Shown piece after piece: positions 43,351 through 53,326 of a DNA stretch of 64,000 nucleotides. The notes beneath the pieces were generated by a model. That model was not told the origin of the DNA. It did no database searches and worked only from the letters and a program-made list of their open reading frames with translations. The DNA comes from Sphingomonas sp. PL-96. GTDB taxonomy: Bacteria; Pseudomonadota; Alphaproteobacteria; Sphingomonadales; Sphingomonadaceae. The stretch's first letter is position 1. The number at the start of each line of letters is the position of its first letter. Made by a program: the position numbers and the translations under genes. The stretch covers positions 124,001 to 188,000 of the forward strand of contig NZ_JAJFET010000004.1 of assembly GCF_020707215.1 (NCBI RefSeq), written 5' to 3'.

Positions 43351-44394
43351 ATGGGGGATACGACCGCCCGGTTGCCGCACCGGCGGGGCGCTGCCCCCGT
43401 CCGTTCGGCACCACATGCATCAGCGCAACCGCGCTTCCCGAGGGCGCGCCATTTCGCGGCGCTGGACCTTGGCACGAACAACTGCCGGCTGCTGATTGCC
43501 CGGCCGCAGGGCCAGGGCTTTGCCGTGGTCGACGCCTTTTCGCGAATCGTGCGCCTGGGCGAAGGGCTTGCGGCGACCGGCCGGCTGAGCGAAGCGGCGA
43601 TCGAACGCACCATCGCCGCGCTGAAAATCTGTGCCGACAAGCTGCGCCGCCGCAATGTCACCCTGTCGCGCGCGGTCGCGACCGAGGCGTGCCGGCGGGC
43701 AAGCAACGGCGCCGATTTCATCCGGCGCGTACATGAGGAGACCGGTATCTTTCTGGACGTGATCTCGGCCGAGGAGGAGGCGCGCCTCGCCGTGCTCGGC
43801 TGCCACGCGCTGCTGGAGCCGGGCGAAGGCCCCGCTTTGGTGTTCGACATCGGCGGCGGCTCGACCGAACTGGTGCTGCTCGACACCACGGGCACGGTGC
43901 CGAGCGTGGTCGACTGGCACAGCACCCCCTGGGGCGTGGTCTCGCTGACCGAAAGCCTGGGCGCAGGCCGCGATGCACCGATCGCGAGCGGCGCGTTCGA
44001 CGCGATGCGCCAATGCGTGGTCGACAGCTTCGCGCCCTTTGCCAGGCGGCTGCCGCAGGTCGACGGGCAACGCAGGCTGCTGGGCACCAGCGGCACCGTG
44101 ACCACGCTCGCCAGCGTCCACCTGGGGCTCGACAGCTATGATCGCTCGGCGATCGACGGGCTGATCGTGCCTTCCGACGCGATGCGCCAGGTCAGCCGCC
44201 GGCTGGCCGGGCTGGAGCTGTCCGGCCGCGCCAAGGTCGCCTGCATCGGGCCGGAGCGCGCCGACCTGGTGGTCGCGGGCTGCGCCATCCTGGAGGCGAT
44301 CCTGGACCTGTGGCCCGCCGAGCGGCTGGGCATCGCCGACCGCGGCATCCGCGAGGGGATCCTGCGCCGCCTGATGCAGGGGCGCTACGCATGA
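43351..44394 (+). CDS. ppx: Ppx/GppA-family exopolyphosphatase/pppGpp phosphohydrolase
   Basis: A 347-residue enzyme of the sugar kinase/actin-like ATPase fold that hydrolyses polyphosphate or pppGpp, linking it to stringent and phosphate-stress responses. The N-terminal motif [18 protein letters not shown] (after about 35 extra basic residues), [28 protein letters not shown] and [11 protein letters not shown] are present. Only the catalytic two-domain core exists, without the C-terminal HD-type half of long Ppx proteins. Its stop overlaps the rlmE start (ATGA). Confidence 0.88.
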   Translation: MGDTTARLPHRRGAAPVRSAPHASAQPRFPRARHFAALDLGTNNCRLLIARPQGQGFAVVDAFSRIVRLGEGLAATGRLSEAAIERTIAALKICADKLRRRNVTLSRAVATEACRRASNGADFIRRVHEETGIFLDVISAEEEARLAVLGCHALLEPGEGPALVFDIGGGSTELVLLDTTGTVPSVVDWHSTPWGVVSLTESLGAGRDAPIASGAFDAMRQCVVDSFAPFARRLPQVDGQRRLLGTSGTVTTLASVHLGLDSYDRSAIDGLIVPSDAMRQVSRRLAGLELSGRAKVACIGPERADLVVAGCAILEAILDLWPAERLGIADRGIREGILRRLMQGRYA

Positions 44395-45080
44395 GGGGCG
44401 CACCTCCGGGACGCCAGCGCGTCCGCACCGCCCGCGGCCGCACCGCGCAATCGACCCGCTGGCTCGAGCGCCAGTTGAACGACCCATACGTGAAGCGCGC
44501 GAAGGCCGAAGGCTATCGCAGCCGCGCCGCCTACAAGCTCCTGGAGCTGAACGAGCGCTTCCAGCTGCTGCGCGGCGTCAAGCGCGTGGTCGACCTGGGC
44601 ATCGCACCGGGCGGCTGGTCGCAGGTGGTCCGCAAGCTCGCGCCATCGGCCGCGATCGCCGGCATCGACCTCCTGCCGGTCGATCCGATCGACGGCGTCA
44701 CCATCTTCCAGCTCGACTTCCTGCACGACACCGCGCCGGACCTGCTGCGCGAGGCGCTGGGCGGCGAGGCGGACCTGGTGATGTCGGACATGGCAGCCAA
44801 CACCGTCGGCCATCCCCAGACCGATCACCTGCGCACCATGGCGCTGGTGGAGGCCGGCGTGATGTTCGCCTGCGAAGTGCTGCGCCCCGGCGGCGCCTTT
44901 GTCGCCAAGTCGCTGGCGGGCGGCGCGGACAACGCCCTGATCGCGGAGCTCAAGCGCAACTTCAGCACGGTCAAGCACGCCAAGCCGCCCGCGAGCCGCA
45001 AGGGATCGTCGGAATGGTATGTGATCGCGCAAGGCTTCAAGGGCCGCGCGAAGGTGGCGGTGGAGGAGTCGGAAGGCTGA
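44391..45080 (+). CDS. rlmE: 23S rRNA (uridine-2'-O)-methyltransferase RlmE (FtsJ)
   Basis: RlmE methylates U2552 of 23S rRNA in the A-loop during large-subunit maturation. The 229-residue protein (ATG 44391, overlapping the ppx stop) carries a basic N-terminal extension, then [20 protein letters not shown] with catalytic lysine, the SAM motif [13 protein letters not shown], the D of [15 protein letters not shown], and the second catalytic lysine in [11 protein letters not shown]. Same operon as ppx. Confidence 0.94.
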   Translation: MRGAPPGRQRVRTARGRTAQSTRWLERQLNDPYVKRAKAEGYRSRAAYKLLELNERFQLLRGVKRVVDLGIAPGGWSQVVRKLAPSAAIAGIDLLPVDPIDGVTIFQLDFLHDTAPDLLREALGGEADLVMSDMAANTVGHPQTDHLRTMALVEAGVMFACEVLRPGGAFVAKSLAGGADNALIAELKRNFSTVKHAKPPASRKGSSEWYVIAQGFKGRAKVAVEESEG

Positions 45081-45100
45081 AGCGGGCCTCCAAGGGATAT

Positions 45101-45192
45101 CCGTTCGTGCTGAGCAGGGGCTGAGCGCAGCTGAAGCGCCGTATCGAAGCACCGCAGACCGTCCTTCGATACGCGACTTCGACTGTGCTCCA
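45101..45192. repeat. TATCGAAG-type inverted repeat
   Basis: Third repeat family: CGTATCGAAG (45140-45149) faces CTTCGATACG (45164-45173) across caccgcagaccgtc, preceded by ttcgtgctgagcaggggctg. I recognise this as the common sphingomonad cttcgata repeat; it lies in the 219-base gap between rlmE and hisC. Confidence 0.65.
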
Positions 45193-45299
45193 TGGCTACT
45201 GTGGACGAACGGGAGGCAGCCGCACCGAGGCCGAGCTCGGCAATTTCCGCCCCCGCCCCTGCCTTGCCTTCGCGCAGGCGTTGCGCCACTGCCGACGCC

Positions 45300-46391
45300 A
45301 TGAACGCTCCCGCTCCCAAGCCCTGGGTCCTCGACATCGCGCCCTATGTCCCGGGCCGCGCGACCACCGATGGCGGCCGTCCGGTCGTGAAACTTTCCGC
45401 GAACGAAAACCCGCTCGGCACCTCACCCGCGGCGCGAGCGGCGTTTGCGGCGGCGCAGGACAGCCTGGAGCGCTACCCGGATCCGGGCGCGACCGCGCTG
45501 CGCGAGGCACTGGCCGCCGCCCACGGCCTCGATCCGGCGCGCGTCATCTATGGCACCGGCTCGGACGAGCTGCTGCACCTAGCCGCAGGCGCCTATGCGG
45601 GGCCGGGCGACGAGGCGATCTACGTCCGCTACGGCTTTGCACTCTATGACATCGCCATCCGCCGCGTGGGGGCGACCCCGGTGGTGGCGCTCGACCGCGA
45701 TCACGCGACCGACATCGACGCCATTCTGGCGGCAGTGACCGAGCGGACGACGTTGGTCTATGTCGCCAACCCCAATAACCCGACAGGCACCTTCGCGCCC
45801 GCCGCCGAGATCGCGCGGCTGCACGCCGGGCTGCCGCCGCAGGTGATGCTGGTCATCGACCAGGCCTATGCCGAATATGTGGAGCCGGAGGACGACGACC
45901 TCGGCCTCATGCTCGCAGAGCGCCACGAGAACGTGTTCGTCACCCGTACCTTCTCGAAGATTCACGGGCTTGCCGCCGAGCGGATCGGCTGGGGCTATGG
46001 GTCGGCCAAGGCGATCGACGCGATGCAACGCATCCGCGCGCCCTTCAACGTGACATCGGCCGGCCAGCTGGCGGCGGTCGCGGCGGTCGGCGACACCGGC
46101 TTCGTCGAACGCAGCCGTGCGTACAACCGCCAGTGGCGCGACTGGCTGGCAGGCGAGGTCGCGGCGCTCGGCAATGCCGGGCTGCGGGCGGTGCCGTCCG
46201 AAACCAACTTCCTGCTGGTGTTGTTCGAAGGACCCGTATCGGCCGAGACGGCCTACAAGGGGCTGATGGACGCCGGCTACATCACCCGCTGGCTGCCGGG
46301 CCAGGGCCTTGCCAACGGCCTGCGCATCACCATCGGCACCGAAGCGCAGATGCGCGGCCTGGCCGAAGCGCTGCGCAGGATCGTCGGCTGA
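45300..46391 (+). CDS. hisC: Histidinol-phosphate/aromatic aminotransferase
   Basis: A 363-residue pyridoxal-phosphate aminotransferase from ATG 45300 ([19 protein letters not shown]). Marks include [55 protein letters not shown] and the PLP lysine in [16 protein letters not shown]. HisC converts imidazole acetol phosphate to histidinol phosphate. Because tyrA overlaps it by one base, this copy probably also, or mainly, transaminates aromatic keto acids, as described for the hisH-tyrC pair of Zymomonas mobilis. The in-frame extension to 45192 is not needed. Confidence 0.92.
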   Translation: MNAPAPKPWVLDIAPYVPGRATTDGGRPVVKLSANENPLGTSPAARAAFAAAQDSLERYPDPGATALREALAAAHGLDPARVIYGTGSDELLHLAAGAYAGPGDEAIYVRYGFALYDIAIRRVGATPVVALDRDHATDIDAILAAVTERTTLVYVANPNNPTGTFAPAAEIARLHAGLPPQVMLVIDQAYAEYVEPEDDDLGLMLAERHENVFVTRTFSKIHGLAAERIGWGYGSAKAIDAMQRIRAPFNVTSAGQLAAVAAVGDTGFVERSRAYNRQWRDWLAGEVAALGNAGLRAVPSETNFLLVLFEGPVSAETAYKGLMDAGYITRWLPGQGLANGLRITIGTEAQMRGLAEALRRIVG

Positions 46392-47299
46392 TGCTGCCGT
46401 TTGCCCGTGTCGCCGTCATCGGCCTGGGGCTGATCGGCTCCTCGGTCGCGCGCGCGGTGCGGGAGGCGATGCCGGGCGTCCGCCTCACCGGCCACGACGC
46501 CGACCCCCAGGTGCGTGAAACTGCGCGTGCGCTCCGTCTGGTCGATGATGTCGCGGACCATCCCGGTGCGGCGGTGCTCGATGCCGAGCTGGTGGTGCTG
46601 TGCGTGCCGGTCGGCGCGATCGGCGCCGTCGCCGCCGAGCTCGCGCCCGACCTGCCGCCGGGCGTGATCGTAAGCGATGTCGGTTCCAGCAAGACCAGCG
46701 TCGCCCAGGCGCTGGCCGAGGCGCTTCCCGGCGCCGCCGTCGTGCCCGCCCACCCGGTCGCCGGCACCGAGCGCTCGGGCCCGGAGGCAGGCTTCGCGAC
46801 GCTGTTCCGCAACCGCTGGTGCATCCTCACCCCCGCCGAAGACGCCGATCCCGTCGCGGTCGAGCGTGTGGCAGAGTTCTGGCGCCGGCTGGGCGCCGAC
46901 ATCGAGCGGATGGCGCCCGAGCACCACGACCGCGTGCTCGCGGTCACCAGCCATCTGCCGCACCTGATCGCCTATACGATCGTCGGCACCGCCTCGGACC
47001 TCGAGGAAGTGACGCAGAGCGAGGTGATCAAATATTCGGCCGGTGGGTTTCGCGACTTCACCCGCATCGCCGCATCCGATCCGACGATGTGGCGCGACGT
47101 GTTCCTCAACAACCGCGAGGCGGTGCTGGACATGCTCCAACGCTTCTCGGAGGATCTGTCCGCACTGCAGCGCGCGATCCGCTGGGGCCAGGGCGACGAG
47201 CTGTTCGAGCTGTTCAGCCGCACCCGCGCGATCCGCCGCTCGATCGTGGAGCAGGGCCAGGATGACGCGCGCGACGATTTCGGGCGTACGCGGGAGTAG
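46391..47299 (+). CDS. tyrA: Prephenate/arogenate (cyclohexadienyl) dehydrogenase
   Basis: A 302-residue NAD(P)-dependent dehydrogenase of tyrosine synthesis. The Rossmann start VAVIGLGLIGSSVARAV, DVGSSKTSVAQAL, the active-site HPVAGTERSGPEAG, TSHLPHLIAYTIVG and KYSAGGFRDFTRIAASDP are typical of alphaproteobacterial cyclohexadienyl dehydrogenases (TyrC type). There is no fused chorismate mutase or ACT domain. ATG 46391 shares one base with the hisC stop. Confidence 0.93.
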   Translation: MLPFARVAVIGLGLIGSSVARAVREAMPGVRLTGHDADPQVRETARALRLVDDVADHPGAAVLDAELVVLCVPVGAIGAVAAELAPDLPPGVIVSDVGSSKTSVAQALAEALPGAAVVPAHPVAGTERSGPEAGFATLFRNRWCILTPAEDADPVAVERVAEFWRRLGADIERMAPEHHDRVLAVTSHLPHLIAYTIVGTASDLEEVTQSEVIKYSAGGFRDFTRIAASDPTMWRDVFLNNREAVLDMLQRFSEDLSALQRAIRWGQGDELFELFSRTRAIRRSIVEQGQDDARDDFGRTRE

Positions 47300-47379
47300 G
47301 GGTTTCCTGCTCGCCTAATCCCCTGCCATCCTGCTGACGAACGTCAGCGTCCGGACACGCTGTGCTTTACGGTGAAAGG

Positions 47380-47408
47380 ACGGGGCCCCGGCCTTCGCCG
47401 GGGCGCAC
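47380..47408. repeat. Single GTACCCCGGC-type hairpin
   Basis: ggggccccggccttcgccgg followed by ggcgcac: one copy of the repeat found as an inverted pair at 11667-11767. It lies between the convergent tyrA and purA genes and may act as a transcription end for both. Confidence 0.65.
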
Positions 47409-47411
47409 GCC

Positions 47412-48701
47412 TCAGTCCGCGAACGGATCCCGTACCAGGATCGTGTCCTCGCGCTCGGGGCTGGTCGACACCAGCGCCACCGGGCACTGGATCAGTTCCT
47501 CGACGCGGCGAATGTACTTGATCGCCTGCGCCGGAAGCTCGGCCCAGCTGCGCGCGCCCGCCGTCGACTCCTGCCAGCCGGCCATCGTCTCGTAGATCGG
47601 CTCGACCTTCGCCTGGTCGGCGGCGTGGGCGGGATAATAGTCGAGCGTCTCGTCGCCGAGCTTGTAGCCCGTGCAGATCGAGATTTCCTCGAACCCGTCG
47701 AGCACGTCGAGCTTGGTGAGCGCGATGCCGGTCACGCCGGACACCGCGACCGACTGGCGCACCAGCACCGCGTCGAACCAGCCGCAGCGGCGCTTGCGGC
47801 CGGTGACGGTGCCGAACTCATGCCCGCGCTCGCCCAGCCGCTGGCCGGTCGCATCCTCCAGCTCGGTCGGGAACGGGCCCGAACCGACGCGGGTGGTGTA
47901 GGCCTTGGCGATCCCCAGCACGAAGCCGACCGCGCCCGGGCCCAGGCCCGAACCGCCCGCCGCGGTGCCCGCGATGGTATTGGACGAGGTGACGAACGGA
48001 TAGGTGCCGTGGTCGATGTCGAGCAGCACGCCCTGTGCGCCCTCGAACAGGATGCGGCGCCCGCGGGTGCGTGCCTCGTTGAGGTCACGCCACACCGGCC
48101 GTGCGAACGGCAGCACGAAGCCCGCGATCTCGCGCAGCTGCTCGAGCAGCGCGGCGCGGTCGATCGGCGGCTCGCCAAAGCCCGCGCGCAGCGCGTCGTG
48201 GTGCGCAGACAGGCGATCGAGCTGCGGCTCGAGCGAATCGAGATGGGCCAGGTCGCAAACGCGCAGCGCGCGGCGGCCGACCTTGTCCTCGTACGCCGGA
48301 CCGATGCCGCGGCGGGTGGTGCCGATCTTGCCCGCGCCGCTCGCATCCTCGCGCAGACCGTCCAGGTCGCGGTGGAACGGCAGGATCAGCGTGCAATTGT
48401 CGGCGATGCGCAGCGTGTCGGGGGTAACCTCCACGCCCTGCTCGCGCAGGCGGGCCACTTCGTCCCGAAGCGCCCAGGGGTCGAGCACGACACCGTTGCC
48501 GATGACGGAAGGCGTGCCGCGCACGATGCCCGACGGCAGCAGCGACAGCTTGTAGGTCTTGCCGTCGACCACCAGCGTATGACCGGCGTTGTGCCCGCCC
48601 TGGAAGCGCACCACCACATCGGCGCGCTCCGCCAGCCAATCGACGATCTTGCCCTTGCCCTCGTCGCCCCATTGAGCGCCGATTACCGCCACGTTCGCCA
48701 C
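47412..48701 (-). CDS. purA: Adenylosuccinate synthetase
   Basis: PurA couples GTP hydrolysis to condensation of IMP with aspartate, the first committed step to AMP. The 429-residue protein has [23 protein letters not shown] with the P-loop and catalytic aspartate, [14 protein letters not shown] with the catalytic histidine, [14 protein letters not shown] and [17 protein letters not shown]. Start ATG 48701 with aaaggaact upstream. Convergent with tyrA; sciP is 105 bases upstream on the same strand. Confidence 0.96.
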   Translation of the reverse strand: MANVAVIGAQWGDEGKGKIVDWLAERADVVVRFQGGHNAGHTLVVDGKTYKLSLLPSGIVRGTPSVIGNGVVLDPWALRDEVARLREQGVEVTPDTLRIADNCTLILPFHRDLDGLREDASGAGKIGTTRRGIGPAYEDKVGRRALRVCDLAHLDSLEPQLDRLSAHHDALRAGFGEPPIDRAALLEQLREIAGFVLPFARPVWRDLNEARTRGRRILFEGAQGVLLDIDHGTYPFVTSSNTIAGTAAGGSGLGPGAVGFVLGIAKAYTTRVGSGPFPTELEDATGQRLGERGHEFGTVTGRKRRCGWFDAVLVRQSVAVSGVTGIALTKLDVLDGFEEISICTGYKLGDETLDYYPAHAADQAKVEPIYETMAGWQESTAGARSWAELPAQAIKYIRRVEELIQCPVALVSTSPEREDTILVRDPFAD

Positions 48702-48806
48702 GCCAGTTCCTTTATATGCGTGAAAAGCGGGGCTGCCCTAGAGCGCGGGGGCGCCCGCGTCCACCCGTGCGCGGCCGATGGCGTTGCAGCCCTTGCGGCG
48801 GGGCCG

Positions 48807-49106
48807 TCAGTATTTCTGCTGGCGCTCGTAGAGCGAGCGGTAATGCTGGATGCGCGTAACGCGCAGGCCCGGCATGCCCGATCGGTCGATGGCCCGCTGC
48901 CAGCTCGCGAATTCCTCGGGCGAGAGGCTGTAGCGAGTGCAGACCTCGTCGATGGTCAGCAGGCCGCCGTTGACGGCCGCGACCACTTCCGCCTTGCGCC
49001 GGACGACCCACCGCGTCGTGTCGGGCGGCGGCAACGAGTCGAGCGTCAGCGGCTCGCCAAGCGGACCGATCGCCTTTGCAGGACGGATCTTCTGGTTTTC
49101 GATCAT
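48807..49106 (-). CDS. sciP: CtrA inhibitor SciP (DUF1153)
   Basis: A 99-residue helix-turn-helix-type protein, from ATG 49106 with gagg 5 bases upstream (an earlier GTG at 49112 is possible). The core LPPPDTTRWVVRRKAEVVAA, then GGLLTIDEVCTRYSLSPEEF and WQRAIDRSGMPGLRVTRIQ is that of Caulobacter SciP, which binds the cell-cycle regulator CtrA and blocks transcription of CtrA targets in swarmer cells. The protein regulates cell-cycle and flagellar genes in Alphaproteobacteria. No ctrA here. Confidence 0.93.
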   Translation of the reverse strand: MIENQKIRPAKAIGPLGEPLTLDSLPPPDTTRWVVRRKAEVVAAVNGGLLTIDEVCTRYSLSPEEFASWQRAIDRSGMPGLRVTRIQHYRSLYERQQKY

Positions 49107-49191
49107 CTTCACCTCAATGGTCGGCGGCCTGCCCCCAAGCGACCGACGCCCCGTTCAAACCCCTTTTACGCGCGGCGGGTAAAAAATCCCT

Positions 49192-49443
49192 TCATCCCTG
49201 CCCGGGCGCTTGCCCAAGCGGATGCGCCGGTGGGCGCAGCGCCTCGGCAACCGTTGGGTGGAACGCGCCGTGACGCGGCGACAGCAGACTTTCGCTGACG
49301 CGCACCGCGGTGACCCGTGCCTGCACCCGCGCGGTAACGCTTGCCGCCTGGCGCGCGCTTGCCCTGGCAAGCAGCACGGCCAGATCGACGGGCAAGGCGG
49401 TGACCGCAATGCCGCGTTCCAATCGGGCGAAACTCAGGTCCAA
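49192..49443 (-). CDS. Small protein of unknown function, TTG start
   Basis: An 83-residue frame starting with TTG at 49443, supported by a strong aaaggag 5 bases upstream on the minus strand. The sequence MDLSFARLERGIAVTALPVD continues as an amphipathic Ala/Val/Arg-rich helix (LARASARQAASVTARVQARV) and a Pro-rich C-terminus. No family recognised. Located between sciP (85-base gap downstream) and mnmA, divergent from mnmA. Confidence 0.6.
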   Translation of the reverse strand: MDLSFARLERGIAVTALPVDLAVLLARASARQAASVTARVQARVTAVRVSESLLSPRHGAFHPTVAEALRPPAHPLGQAPGQG

Positions 49444-49567
49444 CGGGGCTCCTTTCCGAACGGCCGGAGCCCATTGAAGTACGACGCGAAGTTAAACAGC
49501 CCGTAAAGGTGCCCTCCACCCGTCGCGGATTTTGCATCCGGTCGTCGCGCACCCTATGTGGCCGCCC

Positions 49568-50677
49568 ATGATCGAGGGCGATTTCCAGCTTGAGTCTCCG
49601 GTGCGCGCGCGCCGCATCGTCGTCGCCATGTCTGGCGGCGTCGACAGTTCGGTGGTGGCCGCACTCGCCGCGCGCACGGGTGCCGAGACGATCGGCGTGA
49701 CGCTCCAGCTCTACGACCATGGCGCCGCCGTGGGCCGCGCGGGCAGCTGCTGCGCCGGCCGCGACATCCGCGACGCGCGCGCGGTGTGCGACAGCCTTGG
49801 CATCGCCCATTACGTCTTCGACCATGAGACGAGCTTCCGCGAAAACGTCATCGACGATTTCGCCGACGAATATCTCGCGGGGCGCACGCCGATTCCGTGC
49901 GTGAAGTGCAACATGGGGCCGAAGTTCACCGACCTCCTGGCGCTGGCGCGCGACCTGGGCGCCGATTGCCTGGCGACCGGCCATTATGTCCGGCGAGTGG
50001 AGGGGGCCGAGGGCGCCGAGCTGCACCGCGCGGTCGATCCGGCCCGCGACCAGAGCTATTTCCTGTTCGCCACCACGCGCGCGCAGTTGGACTTCATCCG
50101 CTTCCCGCTGGGCGGCATGCCCAAGGCGCGCGTGCGCGAGATCGCCGCGAAGATGGGCCTGGGCGTCGCGGCCAAGCCCGACAGCCAGGACATCTGCTTC
50201 GTGCCCGACGGCGACTATGCCGGGCTGGTGAAGAAGCTGCGGCCGGGGGCGGATGCGGGCGGCGAGATCGTCGACCTGGAGGGCCGGGTGCTTGGGTCGC
50301 ACGACGGGCTGGTCGGCTTCACGGTCGGGCAGCGCCGCGGGCTGGAAATCGGCGGCCAGCCCGAACCGCTGTACGTCGTGCGGCTGGAACCGGAGAGCCG
50401 CCGCCTGGTCGTGGGTCCGCGCATCGCCTTGGCGGTGGGCGCGGCGCGGCTTTCCGACATCAACTGGCTGGGCGGCGATCGCGGCCAGCCGCTGACCGCC
50501 AAGGTGCGCTCGATGGCCAAGCCCGTGCCGGCGCGGCTGGAGGGCGACCGACTGGTGTTCGAGGCTCCGGAATATGGCGTGGCCCCCGGCCAGGCGGCAG
50601 TGCTCTACGCGGGCGAGCGGGTGCTGGGCGGCGGCTGGATCGCCGAGACCGAGTCCGCGATGGCACTGGCTGCCTGA
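49568..50677 (+). CDS. mnmA: tRNA 2-thiouridylase MnmA
   Basis: MnmA adds sulphur to U34 of tRNA-Lys/Glu/Gln, the first step to mnm5s2U. From ATG 49568 ([12 protein letters not shown]) it has 369 residues: the PP-loop [17 protein letters not shown], catalytic cysteine regions [11 protein letters not shown] and [13 protein letters not shown], and the C-terminal beta-barrel with [12 protein letters not shown]. Divergent from the TTG-start small gene. tRNA-Gln (CUG) at 43 kb is not its substrate, since that reads C34. Confidence 0.94.
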   Translation: MIEGDFQLESPVRARRIVVAMSGGVDSSVVAALAARTGAETIGVTLQLYDHGAAVGRAGSCCAGRDIRDARAVCDSLGIAHYVFDHETSFRENVIDDFADEYLAGRTPIPCVKCNMGPKFTDLLALARDLGADCLATGHYVRRVEGAEGAELHRAVDPARDQSYFLFATTRAQLDFIRFPLGGMPKARVREIAAKMGLGVAAKPDSQDICFVPDGDYAGLVKKLRPGADAGGEIVDLEGRVLGSHDGLVGFTVGQRRGLEIGGQPEPLYVVRLEPESRRLVVGPRIALAVGAARLSDINWLGGDRGQPLTAKVRSMAKPVPARLEGDRLVFEAPEYGVAPGQAAVLYAGERVLGGGWIAETESAMALAA

Positions 50678-50692
50678 GCCCCCCACAAAGCC

Positions 50693-50826
50693 GTTCGTCT
50701 CGAGTAGCCGTCGAGTAGCTGCGTCAGCAGCGTATCGAGAGGGCGTATCGAGAGACAGGTTTGGCGCGCGGAACCGCACCTCGATTCGAGCTCTCGATAC
50801 GCGCCTTGCGGCGCTACTCGATCTCT
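50693..50826. repeat. TATCGAGAG-type inverted repeat cluster
   Basis: Multiple short repeats between mnmA and the phzF-like gene: gtatcgagag (twice, about 50731 and 50744) facing ctctcgatac (about 50791), and cgagtag units facing ctactcgat. Likely the same family as at 45101, but more elaborate. The whole 200-base gap 50678-50877 holds no gene. Confidence 0.65.
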
Positions 50827-50877
50827 AGCCGGCACGAACAGAGGGGGATTGGGACGACATGCCCTCTCCCCCCGCCC

Positions 50878-51678
50878 TCACGGCAGCAGGAAGCTTCCCT
50901 CGATGACCGTGACGCAGCGCCCGCCCAGGACCGCGCGCTCCCCGTCCAGCCGCACGTTCAGCCGCCCGCCGCGTGCGCTCGCCTGATAGGCGGTGAAGCG
51001 GTCGCGCCCCAGCCGCTGCGTCCAATAGGTCGCCATCACCGCATGGGCGGAGCCCGTCACCGGGTCCTCGGCGATCCCGCAGCCCGGCGCGAACACCCGG
51101 CTGATCACGTCGGTGTCGCGGCCCGGTGCCGTGACGATCACGATCGCCTCGCCCTCCACCATCAACCCGGCGGGATCGGGCTGAAGCTGCTCGACGGTTT
51201 CGGCATGCGCCACCACCGCCAGCGCATAGCCGTTGGCGTGCCACAGCGTCTCCTCGACTGCACAGCCCAGCGCCGCCACGATCTCCGGCAGCGGCTTCGG
51301 CTCGGGCGCCCAGGCGGGCAGCACCATCGCATAACCCTCGCCGTCGCGCGCCACTTCCAGCACCCCGGCACGGCGCGTGCGGAACCGCACCCGCTCCAGC
51401 GCCGGATCGGCCGACAGCAGCGTGTGGCCGCTCGCCAGCGTCGCATGGCCGCACAGCATCACCTCCTCTGTGGGGGTGAACCAGCGCAACTCGCGATCGG
51501 CCTCGCCGCTCGCGTCGGGCACCAGGAACGCGGTTTCCGAAAGATTGTTCTCGGCCGCGACCTGCTGGAGCACCGCATCCTCGGGCCAGGCGTCGAGCTG
51601 GAGCACCGCCGCCGGATTGCCCGCGAACGGCGCGTCGGCGAATGCATCGACTTGCGTGAACGGTACGCGCATGCTCAT
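50878..51678 (-). CDS. PhzF-family isomerase/epimerase-like protein
   Basis: A 266-residue protein of the PhzF/diaminopimelate-epimerase-like fold, from ATG 51678 (MSMRVPFTQVDAFADAPFAG). The catalytic glutamate sits in AENNLSETAFLVPD, with RWFTPTEEVMLCGHATLASG and GIAEDPVTGSAHAV as the other signatures. Only the PhzF in phenazine clusters has a known role; chromosomal homologues such as this one act on unknown substrates. Its start overlaps the stop of the CDF transporter gene (ATGA). Confidence 0.9.
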   Translation of the reverse strand: MSMRVPFTQVDAFADAPFAGNPAAVLQLDAWPEDAVLQQVAAENNLSETAFLVPDASGEADRELRWFTPTEEVMLCGHATLASGHTLLSADPALERVRFRTRRAGVLEVARDGEGYAMVLPAWAPEPKPLPEIVAALGCAVEETLWHANGYALAVVAHAETVEQLQPDPAGLMVEGEAIVIVTAPGRDTDVISRVFAPGCGIAEDPVTGSAHAVMATYWTQRLGRDRFTAYQASARGGRLNVRLDGERAVLGGRCVTVIEGSFLLP

Positions 51679-52628
51679 CCTCCCACCCGCTTGCCGAACC
51701 AGTGCGGCGTCACGTCCGCCTCCACCAGCGGATTGTCGGTATCGACATGCCCCTCGGGATCGAGGTGGATCAGCACCTCGACGCGCGGATAGGCGCGGCG
51801 CAGGTTCTTCTCCACCGCCTCGACGATGTCGTGCGCGTCGCCGACGCTCAGCGTGCGGTCCACCTCCATGTGGAACTGCGCGAAATCGTGGCTGCCGGAG
51901 CGGCGCGTGCGGAAGTCGTGAATGCCGCGCAGCCCCTCCTGACGTGCCGCCACGTCCAGGAACGCGCGCCGCTCCGCCTCCGGCCATTCCTTGTCCATCA
52001 GCTGGTCGATCGCCTGGCTGGACGCGCGGAACGCGCCCCAGGCGAGCCACAGCGCGATGGCGATGCCGAACAGCGGGTCGGCGCCGGACCAGCCGACATA
52101 TTGGTCGAGCGCGATCGCGGCGATCACCGCCAGGTTGAGCAGCAGGTCGGACTGGTAATGGACGCTGTCGGCGCGGATCGCGACCGATCCGGTCTTGCGG
52201 ATGATCGCGCGCTGATAGGCGAGCAGCGCAAAGGTCGCGAGGATGGCGACGATCGACACGCCAATGCCGAACTGCGGATCGGCGGTCTCCCCTGGGGCGG
52301 CGAACGCGGCAATGGCGCGCCAGGCAATGCCGACGGCGGAGGCCGCGATCAGCGCCACCTGGAACAGCGCCGCCAGCGCCTCCGCCTTGCCATGGCCGAA
52401 CCGGTGGTCGTGGTCGGCCGGGGTCGCCGCCAGCCGCACGCCGTAGAGCGTCACCAGCGAGGCGAGCAGGTCGAGCGCGGTGTCGGCAAGGCTGCCGAGC
52501 ATCGCCACCGAGCCGGTGGTCCACGCCGCCACCCCCTTGAGCGCAAGCAGCGACAGCGCCATCGCGACCGACGCGATCGCCGCCCGCACCGCATAGGGGA
52601 TGATCCGCCCGCGTTCGGCCTCGGTCAT
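51675..52628 (-). CDS. CDF-family cation efflux transporter (FieF/YiiP-like)
   Basis: A 317-residue transporter with six membrane helices that exports divalent metals (zinc, iron, manganese or cadmium) in exchange for protons. The first metal site LGSLADTALDLLASLV (S..D..D), the histidine-aspartate motif ADHDHRFGHGKAEALAAL and the fifth-helix site SVHYQSDLLLNL (H..D) are present, followed by the cytoplasmic C-terminal domain with HDFAQFHMEVDRTLSV and VLIHLDPEGH. Between pdxH and the phzF-like gene with overlapping stops and starts at both ends. Confidence 0.92.
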   Translation of the reverse strand: MTEAERGRIIPYAVRAAIASVAMALSLLALKGVAAWTTGSVAMLGSLADTALDLLASLVTLYGVRLAATPADHDHRFGHGKAEALAALFQVALIAASAVGIAWRAIAAFAAPGETADPQFGIGVSIVAILATFALLAYQRAIIRKTGSVAIRADSVHYQSDLLLNLAVIAAIALDQYVGWSGADPLFGIAIALWLAWGAFRASSQAIDQLMDKEWPEAERRAFLDVAARQEGLRGIHDFRTRRSGSHDFAQFHMEVDRTLSVGDAHDIVEAVEKNLRRAYPRVEVLIHLDPEGHVDTDNPLVEADVTPHWFGKRVGG

Positions 52629-53206
52629 GGGAACAACAGCCCCTCGGTCCAGCCCTCCTGCGTACGGGTGAACAGCCGCCGCTCGTGCAGGCGATAGGCG
52701 CGGTCCTGCCAGAACTCGATGGTGTCGGGCACGACGCGATAGCCGCCCCAGTGCGGCGGGCGCGGCACGTCGCCGCCCGCAAAGCGCGCCTGCACCTCGG
52801 CGAACCGCTCCTCGAACCGCTCGCGCGCCTCCAGCGGGCGCGACTGGAGCGACGCCCAGGCGCCCAGCTGCGAGTCGCGCGGCCGCGAGGCGAAATACAC
52901 GTCCGACTCGGCATCGCTCGCCTGGACGACGGCGCCTTCGACCCGCACCTGCCGGCGCAGCCCCTTCCAGTGGAACAGCAGCGCCGCCTGCGAATTGGCG
53001 GCGAGGTCGGCGCCCTTGCGGCTCTCGCGATTGGTGTAGAAAACGAAGCCCAGCTCCGGGCCATGCCCCTTCAGCAGCACCTCGCGCACCGACGGGCGTC
53101 CGCGCGCGTCCGCCGTGGCCAGCGCCATGGCATTGGGGTCGTTGGGCTCGCTCGCCGCGGCCTCGTCCAGCCAGGTGTCGAACAGCGCGAAAGGGTCGGT
53201 CATCAT
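52625..53206 (-). CDS. pdxH: Pyridoxamine 5'-phosphate oxidase
   Basis: PdxH makes pyridoxal phosphate from pyridoxamine or pyridoxine phosphate, using FMN and oxygen. The 193-residue protein begins MMTDPFALFDTWLDEA (ATG 53206, or 53203) and shows NAMALATADARGRPSVREVL, FVFYTNRESRKGADLAANSQ, QSRPLEARERFEERFAE and the C-terminal PDTIEFWQDRAYRLHERRLF. Stop and start overlap with the CDF gene (ATGA). Divergent from ku. Confidence 0.94.
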   Translation of the reverse strand: MMTDPFALFDTWLDEAAASEPNDPNAMALATADARGRPSVREVLLKGHGPELGFVFYTNRESRKGADLAANSQAALLFHWKGLRRQVRVEGAVVQASDAESDVYFASRPRDSQLGAWASLQSRPLEARERFEERFAEVQARFAGGDVPRPPHWGGYRVVPDTIEFWQDRAYRLHERRLFTRTQEGWTEGLLFP

Positions 53207-53326
53207 GCGCGGCCCTATACGCCGCTTGGCGCCGTTTCGCACCCCCGCGACCACACCATGATGCCCCGGCTTGGGAACGACTCTTTCTCCTGGGAATTGA
53301 ATCGGTTGCGCAACAAGGAAACGGCA

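Noticed and set aside
50878..53064. One 728-codon minus-strand frame running through phzF, the CDF gene and pdxH
   Set aside because: Only its last 266 codons match a family (PhzF); the upstream part is a shadow of the CDF transporter and pdxH in other frames.
53274..53298. EcfG promoter for ku
   Set aside because: GGAAC is present at 53274, but the sequence 16-17 bases later is AATT/ATTG, not CGTT.
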